Shown one piece after another: positions 1-5,587 of a stretch of DNA of 6,549 nucleotides. The notes under the pieces were generated by a model that ran no database searches, was not told where the DNA came from, and was given only the letters and a program-made list of their open reading frames with translations. The DNA is taken from NCBI GenBank assembly GCA_937990665.1, contig CALKRF010000066.1, forward strand, positions 1-6,549. The letters run 5' to 3'. Every line of letters starts with the position of its first letter. Within the stretch, counting starts at the first letter, position 1. The position numbers and the translations under genes were made by a program. The stretch comes from an uncultured Atopobium sp. (lineage in GTDB: Bacteria; Actinomycetota; Coriobacteriia; Coriobacteriales; Atopobiaceae).

Positions 1-2
1 AT

Positions 3-1757
3 GCCTTGGATCCAAACGGTGAGACAACAACAGCCACTATGGGTGGTGGATATATCACTAACAATAAGGCCAAAGAAGGCGCTGGCGTATACGTTTACGC
101 AGGCAATCCTCAGTTTGGTGATTCTAAGTCAAAGGCAGACTTTACCTTCAACGGTGGCTCTATTACTAATAATGTTGCTTCTGAGTCCGGTGGTGGTATC
201 TACGTAATCTGGAACGGCAACGTTGTTATGAATAACGGCATCATCAAGAACAACACTGCTGGCATTGCTGGCGGTGGCGTTGCTACCTACGACCAGTTTG
301 TTGGCGTTGTTGGTGGTCAGAAGGTTCCTTACTCCAAGGTTGGTGCTCCATGGAACAACTGGCCAAATATCTATCGCGCTGGCTTTACCATGAACGGTGG
401 TTCTATTGACGGGAATAAGGCCACTAGTAACGGTACTAACCAGCTTGGCGATAAGGGCGTTGGCGCTGGTGTTTATATTGCATCTGCTAATGCAACCCTT
501 AATGCTGGTGAAATTATCAATAACACTGCAAATGACCAGGGCGGCGCAGTTTACGTTGCTTCTGTTCCTTATGTTGTCCACATTAATAAAGCACTTATTA
601 AGGACAACACTGCAACGGTTATTGGTGGTGGTGCTTGGTTCTGCCCAACCGGTGTAGCTGAATTCCACTCCAAAAATGGCGTAGCATTCTTCAACAACAC
701 CGCAAATGGTGCTGGTGATGAGATTGCAACCGTTCGCGGTGCAGGTGAATCTGCCGGTGCAACTATTTCTGATTATATGCTTGGTGGTGCCTCTGCACAT
801 TGGACTAAGGATGGCGCGGTTACCATCAACCCTCCTTCAATCCTTGGTGAAGCTGATCCAGCTGCTGCACGTCATACTACTGAAGAAGTAAGCAATATCG
901 TTAACAATACCGATATGCTTGCTCTTGAGTCTAATCTTCGTTATAGCTCTATCACCGCAGCACAGAATAAGGCTCAACTGATCATTTCTGGAAATACTGC
1001 ACAGCGTGGTGGTGGTATTGGCTCCAACGGTACCGTTATTACTGGTGAAGAGGGTACTCAGGATGTAACCGTTAAGAAGGTTTGGGATACTTCTGCAAAC
1101 CCAGATGCAGTTATTCCAGAGACGCTTACTGTTTATCTAAAGGCAGATGGATATGTTGTTGACTCCGTTGAGCTTTCTGCAGCTAATAACTGGGAGCATA
1201 CCTTTACCGGACTTCCTGACAATGTAACTTTGACCTTTGAGGAGTCTGCTCCAACTGGTTGGACTGCTCAGACTCCTGAGGTTAACGGTAACGTTACTAC
1301 CTTAACCAATAAGGCCGATGCTCCTGTAACTCGCGATGTTCCAGTAACCAAGGTTTGGAATGGTACAAAGAAGGATTCTGTAACCGTTCACCTGCTTGCT
1401 GATGGTGTTGACACTGGTCAGACCCTTGTCCTTTCTGAGGCAAACAATTGGACCGGTTCATTTGTTGGTGTAAATCTTTACGCAGCAGATAATCACGTCA
1501 TTGCTTACACCGTTTCTGAGGATGCTATTGAGGGTTACACTTCTGAGATAACTGGTGATATGGTTAATGGCTTTACCATTACCAACACCGAGACTCCAGT
1601 TACCCCAACTCCAACTCCAGAGAAGCCTGGTAAGAAGCGTAAGCACCGCACACCTGATACAGGCGATGCAAGTGTTGTAGCTATGGTTGCGTTTGCAACG
1701 GTTGGCGCTGGTTTTGTTGGTGTTGGAGCATATGCTCGCACTCGTAAAGATCAGTAA
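3..1757 (+). CDS. Cell-wall-anchored surface protein, beta-helix plus two Cna-B domains (5' end outside window)
   Basis: This is the C-terminal part of a large surface protein; the frame is open from the first bases and no credible start is visible, so the gene begins upstream. Roughly the first 340 residues carry imperfect repeats of the form GGxIxNNxAxxxGGGxYV (for example MGGGYITNN, NGGSITNN, NGGSIDGN, NAGEIINN), the pattern of a right-handed parallel beta-helix (pectin-lyase or polymorphic-membrane-protein type). Two Cna-B domains follow (1056-1595), then a TPTPTPEKPG stretch, a basic KKRKHR run, a TPDTGD motif, a hydrophobic helix and the positive tail RTRKDQ. This order is that of a sortase substrate covalently attached to peptidoglycan. 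The likely role is adhesion or interaction with host or neighbouring bacteria, but the ligand cannot be read from the sequence. A strong terminator follows directly, so it is the last gene of its transcript. Confidence 0.9.
   Translation, partial: ALDPNGETTTATMGGGYITNNKAKEGAGVYVYAGNPQFGDSKSKADFTFNGGSITNNVASESGGGIYVIWNGNVVMNNGIIKNNTAGIAGGGVATYDQFVGVVGGQKVPYSKVGAPWNNWPNIYRAGFTMNGGSIDGNKATSNGTNQLGDKGVGAGVYIASANATLNAGEIINNTANDQGGAVYVASVPYVVHINKALIKDNTATVIGGGAWFCPTGVAEFHSKNGVAFFNNTANGAGDEIATVRGAGESAGATISDYMLGGASAHWTKDGAVTINPPSILGEADPAAARHTTEEVSNIVNNTDMLALESNLRYSSITAAQNKAQLIISGNTAQRGGGIGSNGTVITGEEGTQDVTVKKVWDTSANPDAVIPETLTVYLKADGYVVDSVELSAANNWEHTFTGLPDNVTLTFEESAPTGWTAQTPEVNGNVTTLTNKADAPVTRDVPVTKVWNGTKKDSVTVHLLADGVDTGQTLVLSEANNWTGSFVGVNLYAADNHVIAYTVSEDAIEGYTSEITGDMVNGFTITNTETPVTPTPTPEKPGKKRKHRTPDTGDASVVAMVAFATVGAGFVGVGAYARTRKDQ
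1056..1595 (+). other. Tandem Cna-B domains with probable isopeptide bonds
   Basis: Two consecutive domains of about 90 residues share the Cna-B pattern: VxKVW at the start, LxADG, an ANNW motif, then a YTVSE-like strand and a final TN. The candidate self-crosslinking residues are present in both. They are Lys at 1077-1079, Glu at 1242-1244 and Asn at 1308-1310 in the first domain, and Lys at 1350-1352, Glu at 1518-1520 and Asn at 1584-1586 in the second. In known Cna-B domains a Lys-Asn isopeptide bond catalysed by the acidic residue stiffens the stalk that projects the adhesive region from the wall. Domain boundaries are estimated by eye. Confidence 0.85.
1650..1754 (+). other. C-terminal cell-wall sorting signal with TPDTG motif
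   Basis: TPDTG (1650-1664) is followed by a hydrophobic segment rich in Val, Ala and Gly of about 23 residues, and by RTRKDQ at the C-terminus. This is the three-part layout recognised by sortases. The first motif residue is Thr where the canonical LPXTG has Leu. Cleavage would be expected between Thr and Gly. Confidence 0.8.
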
Positions 1758-1760
1758 ACA

Positions 1761-1781
1761 ACATACCTACATCTAGTATGT
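1761..1781 (+). repeat. Small inverted repeat just before the terminator
   Basis: ACATAC (1761-1766) and GTATGT (1776-1781) form a 6-bp perfect stem with a 9-base loop, immediately 5' of the main terminator stem. It may stack with that terminator or protect the mRNA 3' end. On its own it has no assigned function. Confidence 0.4.
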
Positions 1782-1816
1782 AAATCCCTCGCTTTCATAG
1801 AAAGCGGGGGATTTTT
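1782..1816 (+). terminator. Intrinsic terminator of the surface protein gene
   Basis: The arms 1783-1796 and 1800-1813 form a 14-bp stem with a single T-G wobble and a three-base ATA loop. The stem runs into TTTTT (1812-1816), and A1782 can pair with T1814. It sits 25 bases after the stop codon. The long GC-centred stem and T-tract make this a confident Rho-independent terminator. Confidence 0.93.
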
Positions 1817-1824
1817 GTTAGGCG

Positions 1825-1926
1825 GCTAAATTCATGCTTTAGCTGGGGATGTTTACGTTCACCGAATTTGCCAACCGTTTAACCAATAAGAGCGTTCTTC
1901 TCGCCATGGAGTGTAAGAGAAGAACG
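1825..1926 (+). repeat. Leader with two inverted repeats upstream of the kinase gene
   Basis: The stretch between the terminator and the phosphotransferase gene contains two dyads. The first is GCTAAA (1825-1830) with TTTAGC (1838-1843), loop 7 bases. The second is CGTTCTTCTC (1893-1902) with GAGAAGAACG (1917-1926), a perfect 10-bp stem with a 14-base loop. Neither is followed by a T-run, so they are not ordinary terminators. I saw no convincing -35/-10 pair in this stretch, and no known riboswitch or T-box core. They may be an operator or a structured 5' leader. Confidence 0.45.
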
Positions 1927-1972
1927 ACAATACTACTAGGTGGATAGTGAATATCTGCATGAGTACCTTATT

Positions 1973-1977
1973 GGAGG
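1973..1977 (+). promoter_or_regulatory. Ribosome binding site that fixes the kinase start
   Basis: GGAGG lies 5 bases before the ATG at 1983. The upstream in-frame GTG at 1947 has only a poorly spaced AGGTGG, 3 bases away. The ATG at 1983 is therefore the preferred start. Confidence 0.8.
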
Positions 1978-1982
1978 TTGTT

Positions 1983-2747
1983 ATGGAGCTCAAAGCTGAT
2001 AAAAAGGTAATTGTCGAGCGTAATAACAAGGTTGTGTATGACAACGGAGACACAGTCGTTAAGGTGTTCAGCGGAAGCAAACCTTCTGCTGATATTATGA
2101 ATGAGGCTTTAAACCTCACTCGTGCTGAACAGGCCGGCATCAACGTTCCTTCTCTTGTAGAGATCAGTAAGGTTGGTAATTGCTGGGCTGTTTCAACCAG
2201 AAAAGTTGAAGGCAAAACAATAAGACAGCTTATTGAAGAGCATCCAGAAAAAGAGGATGAGTACCTCAATAAGTTTGTTGATATTGAGCTGGCCATTCAT
2301 GCTCATAAGGCACCACTTCTGACTCGTCAAAAAGACAAGTTCACCCGAATGATCAACAGCATTCCAGACATTCTTGATGAGGCTACAAGGTATGAGCTTC
2401 TACTTAAGCTTGACGGTATGAAGCCTCACACTAAGGTCTGCCACGGTGACTTTGTTCCTTCCAACGTTATTCTCGCCGAGGATGGCGCTCCAGTAATTCT
2501 TGACTGGGCCCACGCAACACAGGGCAACGGCGCTGCAGACTGCGCTACAACTTATCTGCACCTGCTTCTTCATGGTGATGAGGAGCTTGCCGAGAAGTAC
2601 ATCAATCTTTATTGCACCAAGCAGGGCTGTACACGTCAGTATGTAAACGAATGGCTTGGCATTGTTGCTGCAGCAGAGCTTGCACGCGGTCGTGTAAAAG
2701 AAACAGAGTTCCTGCTTAAGTGGGTAAATGTTTATGATGCAATGTAG
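1983..2747 (+). CDS. APH/choline-kinase family phosphotransferase
   Basis: This 254-residue protein has the layout of small-molecule kinases of the aminoglycoside phosphotransferase/choline kinase superfamily. The N-lobe has VVKVF with the candidate ATP-binding Lys27, and an acidic helix with Glu41 that could form the usual salt bridge. The Brenner-type catalytic loop is HGDFVPSNV (His154, Asp156, Asn161), and the metal-binding motif is ILDWAH (Asp174). All key residues are present, so it should be an active kinase. The substrate cannot be deduced: family members phosphorylate choline, ethanolamine, sugars, amino acids, nucleosides or antibiotics. It is a single-gene unit, with a terminator on each side and no partner gene. 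Nothing marks it as a resistance gene; a housekeeping or salvage kinase is as likely. Confidence 0.85.
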   Translation: MELKADKKVIVERNNKVVYDNGDTVVKVFSGSKPSADIMNEALNLTRAEQAGINVPSLVEISKVGNCWAVSTRKVEGKTIRQLIEEHPEKEDEYLNKFVDIELAIHAHKAPLLTRQKDKFTRMINSIPDILDEATRYELLLKLDGMKPHTKVCHGDFVPSNVILAEDGAPVILDWAHATQGNGAADCATTYLHLLLHGDEELAEKYINLYCTKQGCTRQYVNEWLGIVAAAELARGRVKETEFLLKWVNVYDAM

Positions 2748-2774
2748 TTGGTTACAAGAACTTTAAACTAGCTG

Positions 2775-2804
2775 AGAAGAGCCTCGTCAGGGGCTCTTCT
2801 TTTA
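2775..2804 (+). terminator. Intrinsic terminator after the kinase gene
   Basis: The arms 2775-2785 and 2790-2800 form an 11-bp stem with one T-G wobble and a GTCA loop, followed by TTTT. It lies 27 bases after the stop codon. It separates the kinase gene from the acetyltransferase gene, which must then have its own promoter or depend on read-through. Confidence 0.9.
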
Positions 2805-2835
2805 TTACACTTCTTGTTGTTACATAAAGAAGCAC

Positions 2836-2841
2836 AAGGAG
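2836..2841 (+). promoter_or_regulatory. Ribosome binding site of the acetyltransferase gene
   Basis: AAGGAG lies 6 bases before ATG 2848. This supports the longer N-terminus over the internal Met at residue 23, where the Mac domain proper begins. Confidence 0.8.
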
Positions 2842-2847
2842 TTAGCT

Positions 2848-3489
2848 ATGTACGATATTGATCCAAAGCAGACCACCGCCAATTCAGAAAATAAGAAATC
2901 AAAGCTTGAGCGTATGAGCGCTGGTGAGTGGTGCGGTGGTGAAGCTGATGCAGAACAAAGCGCAGCTTTTTGGCGTGCTAAGGATCTTGCCTGGGAGTTT
3001 AACCAGACTCGCCCAAGCGATAAAGAAAAGTGTCGTCAGATTTTGACCGAACTTCTCGGCGAATTGGGAGAGGGAAGCGCAGCAGTTTCTCCTTTTCATG
3101 TTGACTATGGCTTCAACATCAAGATTGGTCCACACAGCTTTATTAACCACGGTGCATACCTAATGGATTGTGCGCCTATTACCTTTGGTGCTCATAGTTT
3201 TGTAGGGCCCCAATTTAAGGCGTACACCGTTCAGCATCCTCTAGACGCTGAGGAGAGAAACGCTTGGTATGAGCGAGCTTTACCTATTACGGTAGGGGAT
3301 AACTGCTGGTTTGGTGGAAATGTAACGGTGCTTCCTGGTGTAACTATTGGCAACAACTGTGTTATTGGTGCTAATAGCCTAGTCACTAAAGATATTCCAG
3401 ATAATTCTCTTGTTGTTGGATCTCCAGCAAAAGTTGTACGTCAAATTACTGAGGCGGATAAGCTGGGACTTAAGGAGCTTTTGGGTTAG
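2848..3489 (+). CDS. Maltose/galactoside-type O-acetyltransferase (hexapeptide-repeat family)
   Basis: This 213-residue protein belongs to the LacA/Maa/NodL group of cytoplasmic trimeric acetyltransferases, which move acetyl from acetyl-CoA to a sugar hydroxyl. Residues about 19-72 match the maltose-acetyltransferase N-terminal (Mac) domain, starting KLERMSAGEW. From about residue 90, imperfect hexapeptide repeats (IKIG, ITFG, ITVGDNCWFGG, VTIGNNCVIG) build the left-handed beta-helix. The family signature is clear: His130 in the TVQHPLDAEERN stretch is the expected catalytic base, and VVGSPAKVVR closes the domain. The first 18 residues (MYDIDPKQTT onward) are a short hydrophilic extension that many homologues lack. 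The true acceptor sugar is unknown; these enzymes are often considered detoxifying and broad in specificity. No clear terminator follows. Confidence 0.9.
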   Translation: MYDIDPKQTTANSENKKSKLERMSAGEWCGGEADAEQSAAFWRAKDLAWEFNQTRPSDKEKCRQILTELLGELGEGSAAVSPFHVDYGFNIKIGPHSFINHGAYLMDCAPITFGAHSFVGPQFKAYTVQHPLDAEERNAWYERALPITVGDNCWFGGNVTVLPGVTIGNNCVIGANSLVTKDIPDNSLVVGSPAKVVRQITEADKLGLKELLG

Positions 3490-3526
3490 TTTTGTTGGGC
3501 AGGCGCACGCGGCTTCGGGGTATAGG

Positions 3527-3541
3527 ACTTTAAAGTGCACT
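3527..3541. repeat. Overlapping short palindromes upstream of the thi promoter
   Basis: ACTTTAAAGT (3527-3536) is a perfect 10-base palindrome and overlaps AGTGCACT (3534-3541), a perfect 8-base palindrome. They end 25 bases before the -35 element. They could bind a dimeric regulator, but short palindromes also arise by chance. Confidence 0.3.
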
Positions 3542-3566
3542 GTTTCGGGATTGTTTAACTATTTAT

Positions 3567-3594
3567 TTGATGTTAGAGGCATCCGCGCTATAAT
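3567..3594 (+). promoter_or_regulatory. Sigma70-type promoter of the thiamine-precursor operon
   Basis: A perfect -10 hexamer TATAAT (3589-3594) lies 16 bases downstream of TTGATG (3567-3572; TTGA matches the consensus TTGACA). The transcription start would fall near 3601, right at the 5' edge of the riboswitch aptamer. It is the only strong promoter-like pair seen in the gap between the acetyltransferase and the transporter. Confidence 0.7.
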
Positions 3595-3600
3595 AAATAT

Positions 3601-3688
3601 ACGGGGAGCTGGGAAATGGCCCGGCTGAGAGGCAGCACCTTATGCTGCGACCCATAAACCTGATCTGGGCAATGCCAGCGTAGGGAGC
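3601..3688 (+). ncRNA. TPP riboswitch (THI element) aptamer
   Basis: The conserved blocks of the thiamine pyrophosphate aptamer appear in order. The pyrimidine-binding CTGAGA is at 3625-3630. ACCTGATCTGG, with P4 and the start of P5, begins at 3658. The pyrophosphate-binding end is AATGCCAGCGTAGGGA (3671-3686). Helices by eye: P2 is GGG (3604-3606) with CCC (3651-3653). P3 is GCTGGG (3608-3613) with CCCGGC (3620-3625). The optional P3a is GCAGCA (3632-3637) with TGCTGC (3643-3648). P4 is CCT (3659-3661) with AGG (3682-3684). P5 is CTGG (3665-3668) with CCAG (3675-3678). The usual closing helix P1 is not evident in the flanks. The element precedes a thiamine-precursor transporter, its classic context, and should turn expression off when TPP is high. 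Confidence 0.95.
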
Positions 3689-3724
3689 CAATGCCGTCCT
3701 TACGCACTATAAGAAGGAGGGCAT
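3678..3724 (+). promoter_or_regulatory. Translational expression platform of the TPP riboswitch
   Basis: Two mutually exclusive helices can be drawn. The OFF helix pairs ATGCCGTCCTT (3691-3701) with AAGGAGGGCAT (3714-3724), 10 of 11 positions, burying the whole Shine-Dalgarno sequence directly before the start codon at 3725. The ON helix pairs GCGTAGGGA (3678-3686), which is the conserved 3' end of the aptamer, with TCCTTACGC (3697-3705), nine pairs including one G-U. This would free the ribosome binding site. TPP binding locks 3678-3686 into the aptamer and so favours the OFF helix. No T-tract is present, so control is inferred to be translational. Confidence 0.75.
3714..3720 (+). promoter_or_regulatory. 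Ribosome binding site of the permease gene, sequestered by the riboswitch
   Basis: AAGGAGG ends 4 bases before ATG 3725. It is a near-perfect Shine-Dalgarno sequence and forms the 3' arm of the OFF helix of the TPP switch. Confidence 0.85.
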
Positions 3725-4498
3725 ATGAAAAAACTTTCTCAGTTTACACTGCAGGCCATATCCCTTACTTCTTTTCTTGTGCTTTGGCAGCTTGTTATTG
3801 TTGTGGGAATTATTCCAAATTACCTTGTTCCAACTCCTGTTCAGGTTGTATTTGCACTGGTCAAGGATTTTCAGCTTCTTATGACTCACACAGGGATTAC
3901 GCTGTTAGAATCCCTTGTTGGCCTGGCTATTGGAGTTCTTATTGGCTTTGCGCTTGCGGTTCTTATGGACTTCTTCAAAACGCTGGACAAGCTGCTTTCT
4001 CCACTTGTAACTATCTCACAGACTATTCCTATTGTGACCATCGCGCCGCTTTTGGTGCTTTGGCTGGGCTATGGTCTTTTACCTAAGATTGTTCTTGTAG
4101 CTATTTCAACGTTTTTCCCCATTACCGTAGCGCTGAACTCGGCATTTAAATCGATTGATCCCGACATGGTTGACCTGATGACCACCATGGGAGCTAGTCG
4201 TGTGCAGATTTTCTGGCACGTCAAGTTGGCTGCTGCTGCACCGCAGTTTTTCTCGGGACTCAAAATGAGCGTGACCTACGCCGTAATTGGCGCAGTAATC
4301 GCAGAATGGCTGGGAGGCGACGCTGGACTGGGCGTCTATATGACACGCGTCAGAAAAGCATTTGCGTACGACAGGATGTTTGCAGCAATCGTGGTGGTTT
4401 CTGCATTGTCACTGGTGTTGATGAAGCTCGTAGAACTTGTCCAAAAGCGAGCGCTACCTTGGGATACCTCTCAGAAAACCAAGGAATCCGCGCGGTAA
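3725..4498 (+). CDS. thiX: Thiamine-precursor ABC transporter permease (ThiX-like)
   Basis: This 257-residue integral membrane protein belongs to the SsuC/TauC-type binding-protein-dependent permease family. Hydrophobic segments lie at about residues 12-30, 59-81, 95-117, 121-139, 183-198 and 218-237, giving six membrane spans. The cytoplasmic EAA-like loop that docks on the ATPase is DLMTTMGASRVQIFWHVKLA and following (about 150-180, with Gly156). SQTIPIVTIAPLLVLWLG is a hallmark stretch of this family. The function is assigned from three things together: the TPP riboswitch in front, the NMT1/THI5-type binding protein behind it, and the family. It should form the pore through which an HMP-type pyrimidine enters. 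The start has an excellent ribosome binding site. The next gene starts 36 bases after the stop. Confidence 0.9.
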   Translation: MKKLSQFTLQAISLTSFLVLWQLVIVVGIIPNYLVPTPVQVVFALVKDFQLLMTHTGITLLESLVGLAIGVLIGFALAVLMDFFKTLDKLLSPLVTISQTIPIVTIAPLLVLWLGYGLLPKIVLVAISTFFPITVALNSAFKSIDPDMVDLMTTMGASRVQIFWHVKLAAAAPQFFSGLKMSVTYAVIGAVIAEWLGGDAGLGVYMTRVRKAFAYDRMFAAIVVVSALSLVLMKLVELVQKRALPWDTSQKTKESAR

Positions 4499-4534
4499 TT
4501 TTGACGGAACTCAAAGAAAGAAGTGATTACACGC

Positions 4535-5587
4535 ATGAACGCATCTAATCGCAAGGGTATAACAAGAAAAGGCTTTCTAGCTGCGATGGGTTTCTCGACA
4601 GCAGGTCTTTGCGCAGGTTGCTCGCTTGAGCAGCCTTCCGCTCCGTCTAACAGCAGCAAGGGCGGTGGGCGGAATTCCGGTGGAGCTACAGAGATTACGT
4701 TTGCTCTGGACTACACTCCAAACACCAACCACACCGGCATTTATGTAGCACAGAAGAAAGGCTACTTTGACGAGGCTGGTCTCAAGGTAACCATTCAGCA
4801 GCCACCTGCTGACGGTGCGGACGCGCTGATTGGTGCGGGCGGCGCTCAGATGGGCGTTACCTACCAGGACTATATTGCTAACAGCCTCTCGTCTTCTAAT
4901 CCGCTGCCGTATACCGCGGTGGCTGCTATCATTCAGCACAATCTTTCGGGCATTATGAGCCGTGAAGAGGATCACATTGTTCGTCCGCGAGACCTGAATG
5001 ACCGTACTTACGCTACGTGGAATCTCCCTGTTGAACAGGCTACTATCAGGTCTGTTATGGAATCTGACGGCGGAGATCCTTCAACGCTTAAGATGGTACC
5101 TTACGAGGTAGACGACGAGGTATCTGGCTTAAAAGCAAAGATGTTTGATGCTGTTTGGGTGTATGAGCAGTGGGCTGTTCAAAATGCTCGTGTTCAGAAC
5201 TTTGCGTACAACTATTTTGCCTTTGCAGCTATTGATCAAAACTTTGACTTTTACACACCAGTTATTGCGGTAAACGATGGTTTTGCAAAAGAGAATCCAG
5301 ACGTTGTTAAGGCCTTCTTGAGCGCCGCAAGAAAGGGTTACGAGTTCTGTGTTTCTAACCCTGATGAGGCGGCAGAGATTCTGCTCAAAGCTGTTCCAGA
5401 ACTTGACGCTGACCTGGTTAAAGCCTCTCAGAAGTTCTTGGCTGCTAAGTATATTGACGACGCCGAGAAGTGGGGCGTCATTGACTCCGCTCGCTGGCAG
5501 CGTTTCTATACCTGGCTCAACAATCAGCAGCTGCTAGAGAATAAGATTGACCCATCTGCAGGATTTACTAGTGAGTACCTTGGATAA
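4535..5587 (+). CDS. thiY: Thiamine pyrimidine-precursor binding lipoprotein (ThiY-like, NMT1/THI5 family)
   Basis: This is a 350-residue extracytoplasmic binding protein. The N-terminus has a basic region, TRKGFLAAMGF, and a short hydrophobic core ending in LCAGC, so Cys29 is the probable lipidated residue. A Ser/Gly-rich linker follows. The mature domain opens with ITFALDYTPNTNHTGIYVAQKKGYFDEAGL, split here only for description; its core PNTNHTG is the signature of NMT1/THI5-like proteins that bind HMP or N-formyl-aminomethylpyrimidine. The length fits the family. It should capture the precursor outside the membrane and hand it to the permease. I prefer ATG 4535 over the in-frame GTG at 4523, because AAGTGA (4521-4526) is better placed for the ATG, although both ribosome binding sites are weak. 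The 3' end overlaps the ATPase gene by 17 bases. Confidence 0.9.
   Translation: MNASNRKGITRKGFLAAMGFSTAGLCAGCSLEQPSAPSNSSKGGGRNSGGATEITFALDYTPNTNHTGIYVAQKKGYFDEAGLKVTIQQPPADGADALIGAGGAQMGVTYQDYIANSLSSSNPLPYTAVAAIIQHNLSGIMSREEDHIVRPRDLNDRTYATWNLPVEQATIRSVMESDGGDPSTLKMVPYEVDDEVSGLKAKMFDAVWVYEQWAVQNARVQNFAYNYFAFAAIDQNFDFYTPVIAVNDGFAKENPDVVKAFLSAARKGYEFCVSNPDEAAEILLKAVPELDADLVKASQKFLAAKYIDDAEKWGVIDSARWQRFYTWLNNQQLLENKIDPSAGFTSEYLG
5560..5563 (+). promoter_or_regulatory. Ribosome binding site supporting GTG 5571
   Basis: AGGA lies 7 bases before GTG 5571, inside the 3' end of the binding-protein gene. The alternative TTG at 5547 has no comparable site. Overlapping stop and start suggest translational coupling. 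Confidence 0.5.

Noticed and set aside
129..800. 223-codon open frame on the minus strand
   Set aside because: It lies wholly antisense to the beta-helix repeats. Repetitive Gly/Asn codons on the + strand suppress stop codons on the opposite strand, and no domain or ribosome binding site is seen.
1947..1982. Longer kinase start at GTG 1947
   Set aside because: Its spacing to AGGTGG is only 3 bases, whereas GGAGG is well placed for ATG 1983 and the family similarity starts after that Met.
1983..2747. Reading the phosphotransferase as an antibiotic resistance gene
   Set aside because: The fold is shared by many housekeeping kinases, and no mobile element or resistance context adjoins it.
3578..3695. 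GGCAT (3578-3582) pairing with ATGCC (3691-3695) as a substitute P1 or anti-sequestering stem
   Set aside because: The upstream copy lies between the -35 and -10 elements, so it is probably not transcribed. It is also 20 bases from the aptamer core. A chance five-base match is more likely.
3691..4086. 131-codon frame starting at the ATG inside the expression platform
   Set aside because: It is out of frame with the permease, Cys/Tyr-rich and without family features. The AGGGAG before it is only 3 bases from the ATG and is part of the aptamer. The permease frame has the strong ribosome binding site and clear membrane spans.
5547..5570. Longer ATPase start at TTG 5547
   Set aside because: No ribosome binding site is seen before it and it would lengthen the overlap with the binding-protein gene; GTG 5571 has AGGA at 7 bases.
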